Origin: JAWLCA01 sp041687395
GTDB lineage: Bacteria > Pseudomonadota > Alphaproteobacteria > Rhodobacterales > Rhodobacteraceae
Length of the DNA stretch: 64,000 nucleotides
NCBI GenBank assembly: GCA_041687395.1
Contig: JAWLCA010000004.1
Location: 62,001 to 126,000 of the forward strand
Reading direction: 5' to 3'
Shown here one piece after another: positions 8,392 to 19,660 of this stretch. Position numbers and translations under genes: made by a program. Position 1 is the stretch's first letter. Each line of letters opens with the position of its first letter. The notes under the pieces are model-generated. The model saw only the letters and a list, made by a program, of their open reading frames with translations, was not told the origin of the DNA and did not search any database.

Positions 8392-8952
8392 TCAGTTGGC
8401 GAAGGGCATGTTGAAATGCTTCAACAGCGCCTTGGCTTCCGCGTCGGATTTCGCGGTGGTGCAGATGATGATGTCCATGCCCCAGACCTCGTCGACCTTG
8501 TCGAAGTTGATCTCGGGGAACACGATATGTTCCTTCAGGCCCATCGCGTAGTTGCCGCGCCCGTCGAACGATGTGGGCTTCACGCCGCGGAAGTCGCGGA
8601 CGCGGGGCAGTGCGATGGTGATGAGCCGGTCGAGGAATTCGTACATCCGGTCGCCGCGCAGCGTGACCTTGACGCCAAGCGGCATCTCCTCACGAACGCG
8701 AAAGCCGGCGATCGACTTCTTCGCCTTGGTGATCACGGCCTTCTGTCCGGCAATCGCGGTCAGATCCTCTTGCGCGGACTTGACCTTCTTGGTGTCCTTG
8801 ACGGCCTCGCCAATGCCCATGTTGAGCACGATCTTGTCGAGCCGTGGGATCATCAGGTCGTTGCCGTAGCCGAATTCTTCCTTAAGCGCCGGACGGATCG
8901 TGTCGCGGAAATGCGTCTTCAGACGCGGGGTGTAGTTGACTGCGTCAAGCAT
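8392..8952 (-). CDS. rplE: 50S ribosomal protein L5
   Basis: It has 186 residues with the L5 signature IVLNMGIGEAVKDTKKVKSA and the P-site loop region ITKAKKSIAGFRVREEMPLGVKVTLRG. L5 binds 5S rRNA and contacts P-site tRNA. Its ATG overlaps the rplX stop by one base (TGATG), indicating translational coupling. Confidence 0.97.
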   Translation of the reverse strand: MLDAVNYTPRLKTHFRDTIRPALKEEFGYGNDLMIPRLDKIVLNMGIGEAVKDTKKVKSAQEDLTAIAGQKAVITKAKKSIAGFRVREEMPLGVKVTLRGDRMYEFLDRLITIALPRVRDFRGVKPTSFDGRGNYAMGLKEHIVFPEINFDKVDEVWGMDIIICTTAKSDAEAKALLKHFNMPFAN

Positions 8953-9257
8953 CAGATCGCCTCCCCGGTAGATTTCGCGTAGCGGACCTTCACGCCATCC
9001 TCGACGCGGAAGCCCACGCGGGACGCCTTGCCGTTCTTGTCAACGATCGCGAGGTTCGACAGATCGATCGGCATCGCCTGCGGAATGCGACCGCCTTGGC
9101 TTTGCGCGCTTTGCTTGGTGTGGCGGATGGCGATGTTGATGCCATCCACAACGGCCTTGTTGTCCTTGGGCATGACGCGGGTGATCTCACCCTGCTTGCC
9201 CTTGTCCTTGCCGGACAGCACGACAACCTTGTCGCCCTTTTTCAGCTTCGCAGCCAT
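8952..9257 (-). CDS. rplX: 50S ribosomal protein L24
   Basis: It has 101 residues with an N-terminal KOW domain (KLKKGDKVVVLSGKDKGKQGEI). L24 is an early-assembly initiator at the tunnel exit. It is coupled by one-base TGATG overlaps to rplN upstream and rplE downstream. The protein looks ordinary in length and composition. Confidence 0.97.
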   Translation of the reverse strand: MAAKLKKGDKVVVLSGKDKGKQGEITRVMPKDNKAVVDGINIAIRHTKQSAQSQGGRIPQAMPIDLSNLAIVDKNGKASRVGFRVEDGVKVRYAKSTGEAI

Positions 9258-9625
9258 CAGAGCACCTCCGGAGCCAGCGAAATGATCTTCATGAAGTTCT
9301 TGGCGCGCAGTTCACGCACGACCGGGCCGAAGATACGCGTGCCCACCGGCTCACCCTGGTTGTTCAGGATGACGGCAGCGTTGCGGTCGAAACGGATGGC
9401 GGTGCCGTCTTCACGGCGGACTTCCTTGGCGGTGCGCACGACGACGGCCTTGCGGACATCACCTTTCTTCACGCGCCCGCGCGGAATGGCTTCCTTGACC
9501 GACACCACGATGATGTCGCCCACGGATGCATAGCGGCGATGCGAGCCGCCCAGAACCTTGATGCACTGCACCCGGCGTGCGCCGGAGTTATCAGCTACAT
9601 CCAGATTGGTCTGCATCTGGATCAT
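9257..9625 (-). CDS. rplN: 50S ribosomal protein L14
   Basis: It has 122 residues, MIQMQTNLDVADNSGARRVQCIKV, with the conserved FDRNAAVILNNQGEPVGTRIFGPV block. L14 lies at the subunit interface (bridge B8) and contacts L19. It opens the spc operon, 60 bp after rpsQ; that gap shows no obvious terminator, so readthrough from S10 is likely. Confidence 0.97.
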   Translation of the reverse strand: MIQMQTNLDVADNSGARRVQCIKVLGGSHRRYASVGDIIVVSVKEAIPRGRVKKGDVRKAVVVRTAKEVRREDGTAIRFDRNAAVILNNQGEPVGTRIFGPVVRELRAKNFMKIISLAPEVL

Positions 9626-9685
9626 TGGTAGTCTCCCGACCTTTGGGAACCAGTCCCAGGGTTTCGATCAGACTGGAAAATGGTG

Positions 9686-9937
9686 TCAGGCCAGCGCCGC
9701 AGCGTCAGTCTCGGTCACCACCGTCCAGCGTTTCGTCTTCGAGATCGGCGCACATTCCACGATGCGCACGGTATCGCCGACCTTGCATTGATTGGTCTCG
9801 TCATGGGCCCGGTACTTCTTGGATTTCCGAACCGTCTTCTGCAGCAGCGGATGCTTGAAGCGGCGCTCGACCAGAACCGTGACGGTCTGGGCGTTCTTGT
9901 CGCTCGTCACCGTGCCTTGCAGGATGCGTCTGGGCAT
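9686..9937 (-). CDS. rpsQ: 30S ribosomal protein S17
   Basis: It has 83 residues of OB fold: MPRRILQGTVTSDKNAQTVTVLVERRFKHP, then KKYRAHDETNQCKVGDTVRIVE. S17 is a primary 16S rRNA binder at the bottom of the body. It is the last gene of the S10 operon, 12 bp after rpmC. Confidence 0.96.
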   Translation of the reverse strand: MPRRILQGTVTSDKNAQTVTVLVERRFKHPLLQKTVRKSKKYRAHDETNQCKVGDTVRIVECAPISKTKRWTVVTETDAAALA

Positions 9938-9949
9938 GGGTCTCGCTCC

Positions 9950-10159
9950 TTAATTCGCCGTCGCTTCGCGGGCTTTTTCGTTCAGCACGGTCTGCACCCG
10001 TGCCACATCGCGGCGCACGACACGCATGCGCGCGGTGTTCTCAAGCTGAGAGGTTGCCTGCTGGAAGCGCAGGTTGAAGGCCTCTTTCTTGAGCGCCAGC
10101 AGCTGATCGCGCAGCTGGTCCGGCGTCTTGTCTCTCAATTCCTGGGCGTTCATCGCCAC
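9950..10159 (-). CDS. rpmC: 50S ribosomal protein L29
   Basis: It has 69 residues forming a two-helix coiled hairpin, with LKKEAFNLRFQQATSQLENTARM diagnostic of L29. L29 borders the tunnel exit and helps bind trigger factor and SRP. It lies 91 bp downstream of rplP; the gap contains a small stem ACCCCCG/CGGGGGT at 10214-10237. Confidence 0.96.
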   Translation of the reverse strand: MAMNAQELRDKTPDQLRDQLLALKKEAFNLRFQQATSQLENTARMRVVRRDVARVQTVLNEKAREATAN

Positions 10160-10250
10160 ATCCTCTCATCAGAAGTCGGGAAGCACGCCACCCGCTTTTC
10201 CAACAAACAGCAAACCCCCGACCTTCGCGGCGGGGGTCCAGCCGAAATTT

Positions 10251-10664
10251 CTACCAGTCCTCGCGGACGACGACGCGCGTCTTGATCGGCAGCTTCATCG
10301 CTGCGAGGCGGAGCGCTTCCCTTGCCACAGACTCACCCACGCCGTCAATCTCGAACATGATCCGTCCGGGCTTGATCTTGGCGGCCCAGAAGTCGACCGA
10401 GCCCTTGCCCTTGCCCATCCGCACTTCGGTGGGCTTCGAGGTGACCGGAACGTCCGGGAAAATCCGGATCCAGACCCGGCCCTGACGTTTCATGTGGCGC
10501 GTCATGGCGCGGCGTGCGGCTTCGATCTGGCGGGCGGTGATCCGCTCTGGCTCTGCGGCTTTCAGGCCGTAGGTGCCGAAGTTCAGGTCGAACCCGCCCT
10601 TGGCCTCGCCGTGGATGCGGCCCTTGTGCTGTTTGCGGAACTTCGTCCGTTTCGGTTGCAGCAT
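10251..10664 (-). CDS. rplP: 50S ribosomal protein L16
   Basis: It has 137 residues: MLQPKRTKFRKQHKGRIHGEAKGG with ARQIEAARRAMTRHMKRQGRVWIRIFPD. L16 organises the A-site region and 23S helix 38. The conserved KGKGSVDFWAAKIKPG loop is intact. It lies 21 bp after rpsC in the S10 operon. Confidence 0.97.
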   Translation of the reverse strand: MLQPKRTKFRKQHKGRIHGEAKGGFDLNFGTYGLKAAEPERITARQIEAARRAMTRHMKRQGRVWIRIFPDVPVTSKPTEVRMGKGKGSVDFWAAKIKPGRIMFEIDGVGESVAREALRLAAMKLPIKTRVVVREDW

Positions 10665-10685
10665 CTTTTCTCTCCTTGCCCCGGA

Positions 10686-11387
10686 TCAGCGACGCGGCGG
10701 ACGGCCGGCCGGGCCATCTGCGGCCTCGGCGGCGCGGCGATCGCGGGCCTGGGGGTCATGTTCAAGGATCTCGCCTTTGAAGATCCAGACCTTCACCCCG
10801 ATGATGCCATAGGCGGTCTTCGCCTCGGCCACGGCATAGTCGATGTCGGCGCGCAGCGTGTGCAGCGGCACCCGCCCCTCGCGGTACCATTCGGTCCGCG
10901 CGATCTCGGCACCGCCAAGACGCCCCGCCACGTTCACTCGAATGCCAAGGGCACCCATGCGCATCGCGTTCTGCACCGAGCGCTTCATGGCACGACGGAA
11001 CGACACCCTGCGCTCAAGCTGCTGGGCGATAGACTCAGCCACCAACTGGGCATCGAGCTCGGGCTTGCGGACCTCGACGATGTTCAGATGCAACTCTGAA
11101 TCGGTGAAGTTCGCCAGCTTCTTGCGCAGACCTTCGATGTCCGCACCCTTCTTGCCGATGATCACGCCCGGACGTGCTGTGTGGATCGTGACGCGGCATT
11201 TCTTGTGCGGACGCTCGATGATCACGCGGCTCACGCCGGCCTGCTTGCACTCGTCCTTGATGAACTCGCGCATCTTCAGGTCTTCGAGCAGCAGATTGCC
11301 GTAGTCCTTGCCATCGGCGAACCAGCGGCTGTCCCAGGTGCGGTTGACCTGAACGCGCATCCCGATCGGATTGACTTTCTGACCCAT
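10686..11387 (-). CDS. rpsC: 30S ribosomal protein S3
   Basis: It has 233 residues with MGQKVNPIGMRVQVNRTWDSRW at the N-terminus, a KH domain (about 40-110; PGVIIGKKGADIEGLRKKL) and the C-terminal S3 domain ending in an Arg/Pro-rich tail. S3 lines the mRNA entry site and has helicase-related roles. Its ATG overlaps the rplV stop by one base (TAATG). Confidence 0.97.
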   Translation of the reverse strand: MGQKVNPIGMRVQVNRTWDSRWFADGKDYGNLLLEDLKMREFIKDECKQAGVSRVIIERPHKKCRVTIHTARPGVIIGKKGADIEGLRKKLANFTDSELHLNIVEVRKPELDAQLVAESIAQQLERRVSFRRAMKRSVQNAMRMGALGIRVNVAGRLGGAEIARTEWYREGRVPLHTLRADIDYAVAEAKTAYGIIGVKVWIFKGEILEHDPQARDRRAAEAADGPAGRPPRR

Positions 11388-11767
11388 TACGCGCGCTCCT
11401 CGACCTGACGAACCTTGATGGTGAGTTCCGAAAACGGCTTGACGATCTTGCCGAACCGGCCACGTGCCCGCGGACGGCCACGTTTCATTACCAGGTTCTT
11501 GCCGACGTAGGCTTCCGCAACGACCAGATCATCCACATCGAGACCGTGGTTGTTCTCGGCGTTGGCGATAGCCGACTGAAGACACTTCTTCACGTCGCCT
11601 GCGATGCGCTTCTTCGAGAAGGTCAGATCGGCCAGCGCCTTTTCAACCTTCTTGCCGCGGATCAGGGCAGCCACGAGGTTCAGCTTCTGCGGCGAGGTGC
11701 GCAGCATGCGCGACTTCGCCATCGCCTCGTTCTCGGCCACGCGGCGCGGATTTTGTTCCTTACCCAT
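11387..11767 (-). CDS. rplV: 50S ribosomal protein L22
   Basis: It has 126 residues. The core LRTSPQKLNLVAALIRGKKVEKAL and the tunnel-lining beta-hairpin near GRPRARGRFGKI are the L22 hallmarks. L22 lines the nascent peptide tunnel and is a site of macrolide-resistance mutations; no unusual change is apparent. It lies 5 bp after rpsS and overlaps rpsC by one base. Confidence 0.97.
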   Translation of the reverse strand: MGKEQNPRRVAENEAMAKSRMLRTSPQKLNLVAALIRGKKVEKALADLTFSKKRIAGDVKKCLQSAIANAENNHGLDVDDLVVAEAYVGKNLVMKRGRPRARGRFGKIVKPFSELTIKVRQVEERA

Positions 11768-11772
11768 GACGC

Positions 11773-12051
11773 TTACTTCCTCTTGGCTTTCTTGTCGGCG
11801 GCGTGACCGTAATAGGTCCGCGTCGGCGAATATTCCCCGAACTTCTGCCCGATCATATCCTCGGTTACATTCACCGGGATATGCTTGTGGCCGTTGTAGA
11901 CCCCAAAGGTGAGGCCCACGAACTGCGGCAGAATGGTCGAGCGGCGCGACCAGATCTTGATGACCTCGTTGCGACCGGATTCGCGCGATTTCTCGGCCTT
12001 CTTGAGCACGTAGGCATCAACGAACGGGCCTTTCCAAACAGAACGTCCCAT
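11773..12051 (-). CDS. rpsS: 30S ribosomal protein S19
   Basis: It has 92 residues, MGRSVWKGPFVDAYVLKKAEK, with SRRSTILPQFVGLTFGVYNGHKHIPVNV. S19 sits in the head and contacts S13 and A-site tRNA. It lies 3 bp after rplB and 5 bp before rplV. Confidence 0.97.
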   Translation of the reverse strand: MGRSVWKGPFVDAYVLKKAEKSRESGRNEVIKIWSRRSTILPQFVGLTFGVYNGHKHIPVNVTEDMIGQKFGEYSPTRTYYGHAADKKAKRK

Positions 12052-12054
12052 GGA

Positions 12055-12894
12055 TCAGCGCCCCTTCTTTCTCGCGTGCCGCGACCGGATGATCAGCTTG
12101 TCCGTCGACTTGTTGCTGCGGGTCTTCTTGCCCTTGGTGTCCTTGCCCCAGGGCGTGACAGGCGTGCGGCCACCCGATGTGCGACCCTCGCCACCGCCGT
12201 GCGGATGGTCAATCGGGTTCATGGCGACACCGCGAACCGACGGACGGATGCCCTTGTGACGGTTCCGACCGGCCTTGCCCAGGTTCTGGTTCGAATGATC
12301 CGCATTGGACACGGCACCGATCGTGGCCATGCACTCCTGACGGACCATGCGAAGCTCACCCGAAGACAGACGAATCTGCGCGTAGCCGCCATCGCGGCCG
12401 ACGAACTGGGCGTAGGTGCCAGCCGCGCGGGCCAACTGGCCACCCTTGCCGGGCTTCAGCTCCACGTTGTGGACGATCGTGCCCAGCGGCATGCCCGAAA
12501 ACGGCATTGCATTGCCCGGCTTCACGTCTGTCTTGCTGCCGGAAACCACGGTGTCGCCAACGGCGAGACGCTGCGGAGCAAGGATATAGGCCTGCTCGCC
12601 ATCTTCATACCGGATCAGCGCGATGAATGCGGTGCGATTGGGATCGTATTCAATCCGCTCGACCGTCGCCCCTGCGTCGAACTTGGTGCGCTTGAAATCA
12701 ACGATGCGATAGAGACGCTTCGCCCCGCCGCCCTTGCGGCGCATCGTGATCCGTCCGGTGTTGTTCCGGCCACCCTTCTTCGTCAGACCCTCGGTAAGGG
12801 ACTTGACGGGGCGACCTTTCCAAAGCTCCGAACGGTCGATCAGCACCAGCCCGCGCTGGCCAGGCGTCGTCGGCTTGTACGACTTGAGTGCCAT
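12055..12894 (-). CDS. rplB: 50S ribosomal protein L2
   Basis: It has 279 residues. N-terminal MALKSYKPTTPGQRGLVL, the OB/SH3 core and the peptidyl-transferase-proximal loop VRGVAMNPIDHPHGGGEGR (conserved His) are present. L2 is essential for subunit joining and peptidyl transferase organisation. It follows rplW after 115 bp; that gap has an 8-bp stem GGCCCCGG/CCGGGGCC at 12971-12990. Confidence 0.97.
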   Translation of the reverse strand: MALKSYKPTTPGQRGLVLIDRSELWKGRPVKSLTEGLTKKGGRNNTGRITMRRKGGGAKRLYRIVDFKRTKFDAGATVERIEYDPNRTAFIALIRYEDGEQAYILAPQRLAVGDTVVSGSKTDVKPGNAMPFSGMPLGTIVHNVELKPGKGGQLARAAGTYAQFVGRDGGYAQIRLSSGELRMVRQECMATIGAVSNADHSNQNLGKAGRNRHKGIRPSVRGVAMNPIDHPHGGGEGRTSGGRTPVTPWGKDTKGKKTRSNKSTDKLIIRSRHARKKGR

Positions 12895-12970
12895 GCTTCC
12901 TGTCTTCCGTCAGCTCTGGACCAATGGTCCGTTTCGATTGCGGGCGTTGCCGCCCCCTTGAAAATTCAAC

Positions 12971-12990
12971 GGCCCCGGACGCCCGGGGCC
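12971..12990 (-). other. Stem-loop in the rplW-rplB spacer
   Basis: GGCCCCGG (12971-12978) pairs with CCGGGGCC (12983-12990) around an ACGC tetraloop, just downstream of the rplW stop on the transcribed strand. No T-tract follows, so it is more likely a stability or processing hairpin than a terminator. Confidence 0.4.
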
Positions 12991-13009
12991 GAAGATTCGG
13001 CGCCTTCTA

Positions 13010-13306
13010 TCAGAGGCCCGTAGTCACGTCGATAGCGTTGCCTTCTTCCAGCGTGACATAGGCTTTCTTCACGTCGTTGCGCACGCCGGGGCGGCCGCGG
13101 AAACGCTTCGTCTTGCCCTTGGTGATGGTGGTGTTCACCGCCTTCACCTTCACGCCGAACAGCGCCTCGACCGCTTCCTTGATCTGCGGCTTGTTCGCAT
13201 CCATCGACACCTGGAAGACGACGGCATTGGCCTCCGAGGCCATGGTCGCCTTCTCGGTGATGATCGGCTTGCGGATCACGTCGTAATGTTCCGGCTTCAC
13301 GCTCAT
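13010..13306 (-). CDS. rplW: 50S ribosomal protein L23
   Basis: It has 98 residues with the L23 elements YDVIRKPIITEKATM and PQIKEAVEALFGVKVKAVNT. L23 at the tunnel exit is the docking site of trigger factor and SRP. Its ATG overlaps the rplD stop by 4 bp. Confidence 0.97.
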   Translation of the reverse strand: MSVKPEHYDVIRKPIITEKATMASEANAVVFQVSMDANKPQIKEAVEALFGVKVKAVNTTITKGKTKRFRGRPGVRNDVKKAYVTLEEGNAIDVTTGL

Positions 13307-13923
13307 TTCAGTCGGGCCTCCAGAGCTTCGACACCTGCTTTGGTGATCACGAGCGTGTCACGCTTCAGGATGTCATAGACGTTGGCGCCGATTGACGGCA
13401 GCACATCGATCCCCTCGATGTTGCGTGCGGCGCGGGCGAAATTCTCGTTCACCTCCGCCCCGTCGATCACCAGCACCCGCTTCCAGCCATGCTCTTTCGC
13501 CATCTTTGCCAGCATCCCCGTCTTGGCTTCGGCCATCTCGGCCTTGTCCAGAACGATCAGGTCGCCCGTCGCCGCCTTGGACGACAGAGCGTGGCGCAGA
13601 CCCAGCGCGCGCACCTTCTTGGGCAGGTCGAACGCATGACTGCGCGGAACCGGACCCTTGTAGATGCCGCCCTTGCGGAAGATCGGCGCGCCACGGTCAC
13701 CATGACGTGCGCCGCCGGTGCCCTTCTGACGGTAGATCTTCTTGGTCGAATAGCTGACCTCGGACCGGCCCAGCGTCGAATGGGTGCCGGCCTGGGCCTT
13801 TGCCCGCTGCCAGCGGACCACCCTATGCAGGATGTCCGCACGCGGCTCCAGCCCGAAGATCGCGTCGTTCAGATCGATCTCGCCCGCCTTGCCGGCGTCG
13901 AGGCTGATCACGTCGAGTTTCAT
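13303..13923 (-). CDS. rplD: 50S ribosomal protein L4
   Basis: It has 206 residues with the tunnel loop RSEVSYSTKKIYRQKGTGGARHGDRGAPIFRKGG and the C-terminal Rossmann-like domain (DTLVITKAGVEALEARL). L4 lines the peptide tunnel and, in E. coli, autoregulates the S10 operon. It overlaps rplC and rplW by 4 bp each, a tightly coupled trio. Confidence 0.97.
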   Translation of the reverse strand: MKLDVISLDAGKAGEIDLNDAIFGLEPRADILHRVVRWQRAKAQAGTHSTLGRSEVSYSTKKIYRQKGTGGARHGDRGAPIFRKGGIYKGPVPRSHAFDLPKKVRALGLRHALSSKAATGDLIVLDKAEMAEAKTGMLAKMAKEHGWKRVLVIDGAEVNENFARAARNIEGIDVLPSIGANVYDILKRDTLVITKAGVEALEARLK

Positions 13924-14816
13924 TGCTTGTCCCCTTCCGGCGCAGCGTCCGAAGCCCCGGCGTCATCCGCCTTCGGTTCGGACGTATCCTTCTCCGCCTC
14001 GAGCGCGGCCTCGGCCTCGGCCAGAGCGGCGGCCTGTGCCGCAGCTTCCGCCTCAAGCGCGGCCTGACGCGCGGCTTCCTCTTCGGCCGCCGCCGCTGCC
14101 GCTGCCTCTTCGGCGGCCTTGCGTGCCGCTTCGGCCTGCGACCTCAGCGCCGCGGGCAGGATGACGTTGTCGGGAACGGCCTTCTTCACCGCGTCCTTGA
14201 TCGTCACCCAGCCACCCTTGGACCCTGGAACCGCGCCCTTGATCATGATCAGGCCGCGTTCGCTGTCGGTCTTGACGACCTGCAGGTTCTGCGTGGTCAC
14301 GCGGGCGGCACCCATGTGGCCGGCCATCTTCTTGCCCTTGAACACCTTGCCCGGATCCTGGCACTGGCCGGTCGAGCCGTGCGAGCGGTGACTGATCGAC
14401 ACACCGTGGCTGGCCCGAAGACCGCCGAAGTTGTGACGCTTCATCACGCCCGCAAAGCCCTTGCCGATCGTCGTGCCCGCTACATCCACGAACTGGCCCG
14501 CGAAGTAGTGATCGGCCGTGATTTCTTCGCCCACGTCGATCAGGTTCTCGGCACTCACGCGGAATTCCGCGAGCTTCCGCTTTGGCGCCACATTCGCCTT
14601 CGCGAAATGGCCGCGCATCGGAGCGGACACGCGCTTGGCCTTGGCTTCACCGGCACCGAGCTGGACGGCCGAATAGCCGTCACGGTCGGCTGTACGTTGC
14701 GCCACCACCTGCAGGTTGTCGAGTTGGAGCACGGTTACCGGAACCTGCCGGCCGTCCTCAAGAAACAGCCGGGTCATCCCCAGCTTCTTTGCGATCACAC
14801 CAGAGCGCATGGTCAT
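13920..14816 (-). CDS. rplC: 50S ribosomal protein L3 with long Ala/Glu-rich C-terminal tail
   Basis: It has 298 residues, against about 210 in E. coli. The first ~225 residues are a complete L3 (MTMRSGVIAKKLGMTRLF; GFAGVMKRHNFGGLRASHG; GQCQDPGKVFKGKKMAGHMG). The remaining ~73 residues are almost entirely Ala, Glu and Gln followed by an acidic end (DTSEPKADDAGASDAAPEGDKQ), predicted to be one long helix plus a disordered tip. L3 organises the peptidyl transferase centre. The tail would project from the ribosome surface; its role is unknown. It lies 6 bp after rpsJ. Confidence 0.96.
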   Translation of the reverse strand: MTMRSGVIAKKLGMTRLFLEDGRQVPVTVLQLDNLQVVAQRTADRDGYSAVQLGAGEAKAKRVSAPMRGHFAKANVAPKRKLAEFRVSAENLIDVGEEITADHYFAGQFVDVAGTTIGKGFAGVMKRHNFGGLRASHGVSISHRSHGSTGQCQDPGKVFKGKKMAGHMGAARVTTQNLQVVKTDSERGLIMIKGAVPGSKGGWVTIKDAVKKAVPDNVILPAALRSQAEAARKAAEEAAAAAAAEEEAARQAALEAEAAAQAAALAEAEAALEAEKDTSEPKADDAGASDAAPEGDKQ

Positions 14817-14822
14817 GCCCCC

Positions 14823-15131
14823 TTAAACCTTGATCTCGACATCCACGCCGGCGGCGAGATCGAGCTTCATCAGCGCGTCAACCGTCTGCGGGGTCGGATC
14901 CACGATGTCGAGTAGCCGCTTGTGCGTACGGATCTCCCACTGGTCGCGCGACTTCTTGTCGATGTGCGGACCACGGAGAACCGTGAACTTCTCGATCTTG
15001 TTCGGCAACGGGATGGGTCCGCGCACCTGCGCGCCAGTCCGCTTGGCCGTATTCACGATTTCCTGCGTGCTGGCATCCAGAACGCGGTAATCGAAGGCCT
15101 TGAGCCGGATACGAATGTTTGTACCTTGCAT
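14823..15131 (-). CDS. rpsJ: 30S ribosomal protein S10 (NusE)
   Basis: It has 102 residues, IRIRLKAFDYRVLDASTQEIV, and RTHKRLLDIVDPTPQTVDALMKLDLAAGVDVEIK. S10 is a head protein that doubles as NusE, linking NusG and transcription antitermination to ribosomes; nusG is in the same window. It opens the S10 operon 51 bp after tuf1. Confidence 0.97.
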   Translation of the reverse strand: MQGTNIRIRLKAFDYRVLDASTQEIVNTAKRTGAQVRGPIPLPNKIEKFTVLRGPHIDKKSRDQWEIRTHKRLLDIVDPTPQTVDALMKLDLAAGVDVEIKV

Positions 15132-15150
15132 ATTCTCGCCCTCAGGGGGT

Positions 15151-15182
15151 GGCCGGGAGGATGTCCACCGGCCTGCCTCCGA

Positions 15183-15204
<22 letters not shown>
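15151..15204 (-). repeat. Source copy of the tuf 3'-flank repeat
   Basis: This 54-nt stretch comprises the last codons of tuf1, its TAA stop and the spacer before rpsJ. It recurs at 37189-37242 beside tuf2 with two mismatches. It contains a short dyad GGCCGG/CCGGCC (15151-15156 and 15168-15173). Confidence 0.85.
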
Positions 15205-16358
<1,154 letters not shown>

Positions 16359-16386
16359 CGTGGCTCTCCTTATCGGTCTCGGTGGC

Positions 16387-16437
16387 GGCGGGGTGAACCC
16401 CGCCCTACGGGGGTGGTAGGGCGGGGTTCACCCCGCC
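16387..16437. repeat. Paired palindromic repeat between fusA and tuf1
   Basis: Two 22-nt arms (16387-16408 and 16416-16437) are exact inverse complements around a 7-nt loop. Each arm is itself a hairpin, GGCGGGG-TGAA-CCCCGCC plus CTAC. The region can therefore fold as one long stem or as two adjacent hairpins. A related single unit (GTAGGGCGGGC-TTCA-GCCCGCC) lies between rpoB and rpoC at 24978-24999, suggesting a dispersed REP-like element. Confidence 0.75.
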
Positions 16438-16443
16438 ACACCG

Positions 16444-18567
<2,124 letters not shown>

Positions 18568-18579
18568 GCTCGGTACCCC

Positions 18580-19050
18580 TTACCAGCGATAGTGGCTGAA
18601 CGCCTTGTTGGCGTCGGCCATCTTGTGGGTGTCTTCGCGCTTCTTGACGGCGGTGCCGCGGTTGTTCACCGCATCGGACAACTCGCCGGCAAGGCGCTCT
18701 TCCATCGTGTGCTCGTTGCGCTTGCGCGCGGCAATGATCAGCCAACGGATCGCCAGTGCCTCGCGACGCTCCGGGCGCACTTCGACAGGCACCTGGTACG
18801 TCGCACCACCAACCCGGCGCGAACGGACTTCGACCGACGGCTTCACGTTGTCGAGCGCTTCGCGGAAGACCTCGATCGGGGCACGCTTCAGGCGGCCTTC
18901 AACTCGGTCGAGAGCGTTGTAAACGATGCTCTCGGCAACGGATTTCTTGCCGTCGATCATCAGGTTGTTCATGAACTTGGTCAGAACCCGGTCACCATAC
19001 TTGGCATCGGGCAGGACTTCGCGCTTTTCGGCGGCGTGACGACGCGACAT
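18580..19050 (-). CDS. rpsG: 30S ribosomal protein S7
   Basis: It has 156 residues, MSRRHAAEKREVLPDAKYGD, with VGGATYQVPVEVRPERREALAIRWLI. S7 nucleates head assembly and in E. coli represses the str operon. It follows rpsL by 11 bp and precedes fusA by 12 bp. Confidence 0.98.
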   Translation of the reverse strand: MSRRHAAEKREVLPDAKYGDRVLTKFMNNLMIDGKKSVAESIVYNALDRVEGRLKRAPIEVFREALDNVKPSVEVRSRRVGGATYQVPVEVRPERREALAIRWLIIAARKRNEHTMEERLAGELSDAVNNRGTAVKKREDTHKMADANKAFSHYRW

Positions 19051-19061
19051 GTTTCAGTTCC

Positions 19062-19433
19062 TCACTTCGGACGCTTCGCGCCGTATTTCGAACGACGCTG
19101 ACGGCGGTCTTTGACGCCCTGAGTATCCAGAACGCCACGCAGGATGTGGTAACGGACGCCCGGAAGGTCTTTCACCCGGCCGCCGCGGATCAGGACCACC
19201 GAGTGCTCCTGCAGATTGTGCTTCTCGCCGGGGATGTAGCTGATCACTTCGTAGCCATTCGTCAGTCGCACCTTGGCGACCTTCCGCATGGCCGAGTTCG
19301 GCTTCTTCGGCGTTGTGGTGTAGACGCGCGTGCAGACGCCGCGCTTCTGCGGGCAGGATTCCAAGTGCTGCGACTTGGACTTTCGCACGTTCGGCTGCCG
19401 CGGCTTGCGGATCAGCTGTTGGATCGTCGGCAT
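19062..19433 (-). CDS. rpsL: 30S ribosomal protein S12
   Basis: It has 123 residues from the ATG at 19431-19433 (MPTIQQLIRKPRQ); a 39-codon open extension upstream lacks S12 similarity and is excluded. The decoding loop TTTPKKPNSAMRKVAKVRLTNG and the second loop GGRVKDLPGVRYH carry the wild-type lysines, so no streptomycin-resistance change is seen. It is the first gene of the str operon, read from the promoter at 19621-19649 with a leader of about 180 nt. Confidence 0.97.
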   Translation of the reverse strand: MPTIQQLIRKPRQPNVRKSKSQHLESCPQKRGVCTRVYTTTPKKPNSAMRKVAKVRLTNGYEVISYIPGEKHNLQEHSVVLIRGGRVKDLPGVRYHILRGVLDTQGVKDRRQRRSKYGAKRPK

Positions 19434-19620
19434 TCCGGTATTACCCCGTGTTGCAACCCGTTCAAATCTCGTGGCGTCAAACAAACGCCAATACCGCATT
19501 CGCCCCATTCCCTCGGGGCGACGCGGTGGAATTCCAGAGGATCGGGGCACAGGGCCCGGATCGTGACCGCTAGTTCATTTTGAGACCAGGCCGAAGGCAT
19601 TCCTCGACCCGAGTGGGCGC

Positions 19621-19649
19621 CGTATAGGCAGAGTCGCGGGGGTTGTCAA
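19621..19649 (-). promoter_or_regulatory. Sigma-70-type promoter of the str operon
   Basis: On the minus strand a consensus TTGACA (19649-19644) is followed after exactly 17 bp by TATACG (19626-19621). It lies 12 bp beyond the EamA gene stop and about 190 bp before rpsL, an excellent position for a strong ribosomal promoter. It is recognised by pattern only. Confidence 0.75.
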
Positions 19650-19660
19650 CAGCGCCTGGA

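Noticed and set aside
19434..19550. 39-codon N-terminal extension of rpsL
   Set aside because: Not similar to S12; the canonical MPTIQQL start gives the exact family length and the extension covers the operon leader.
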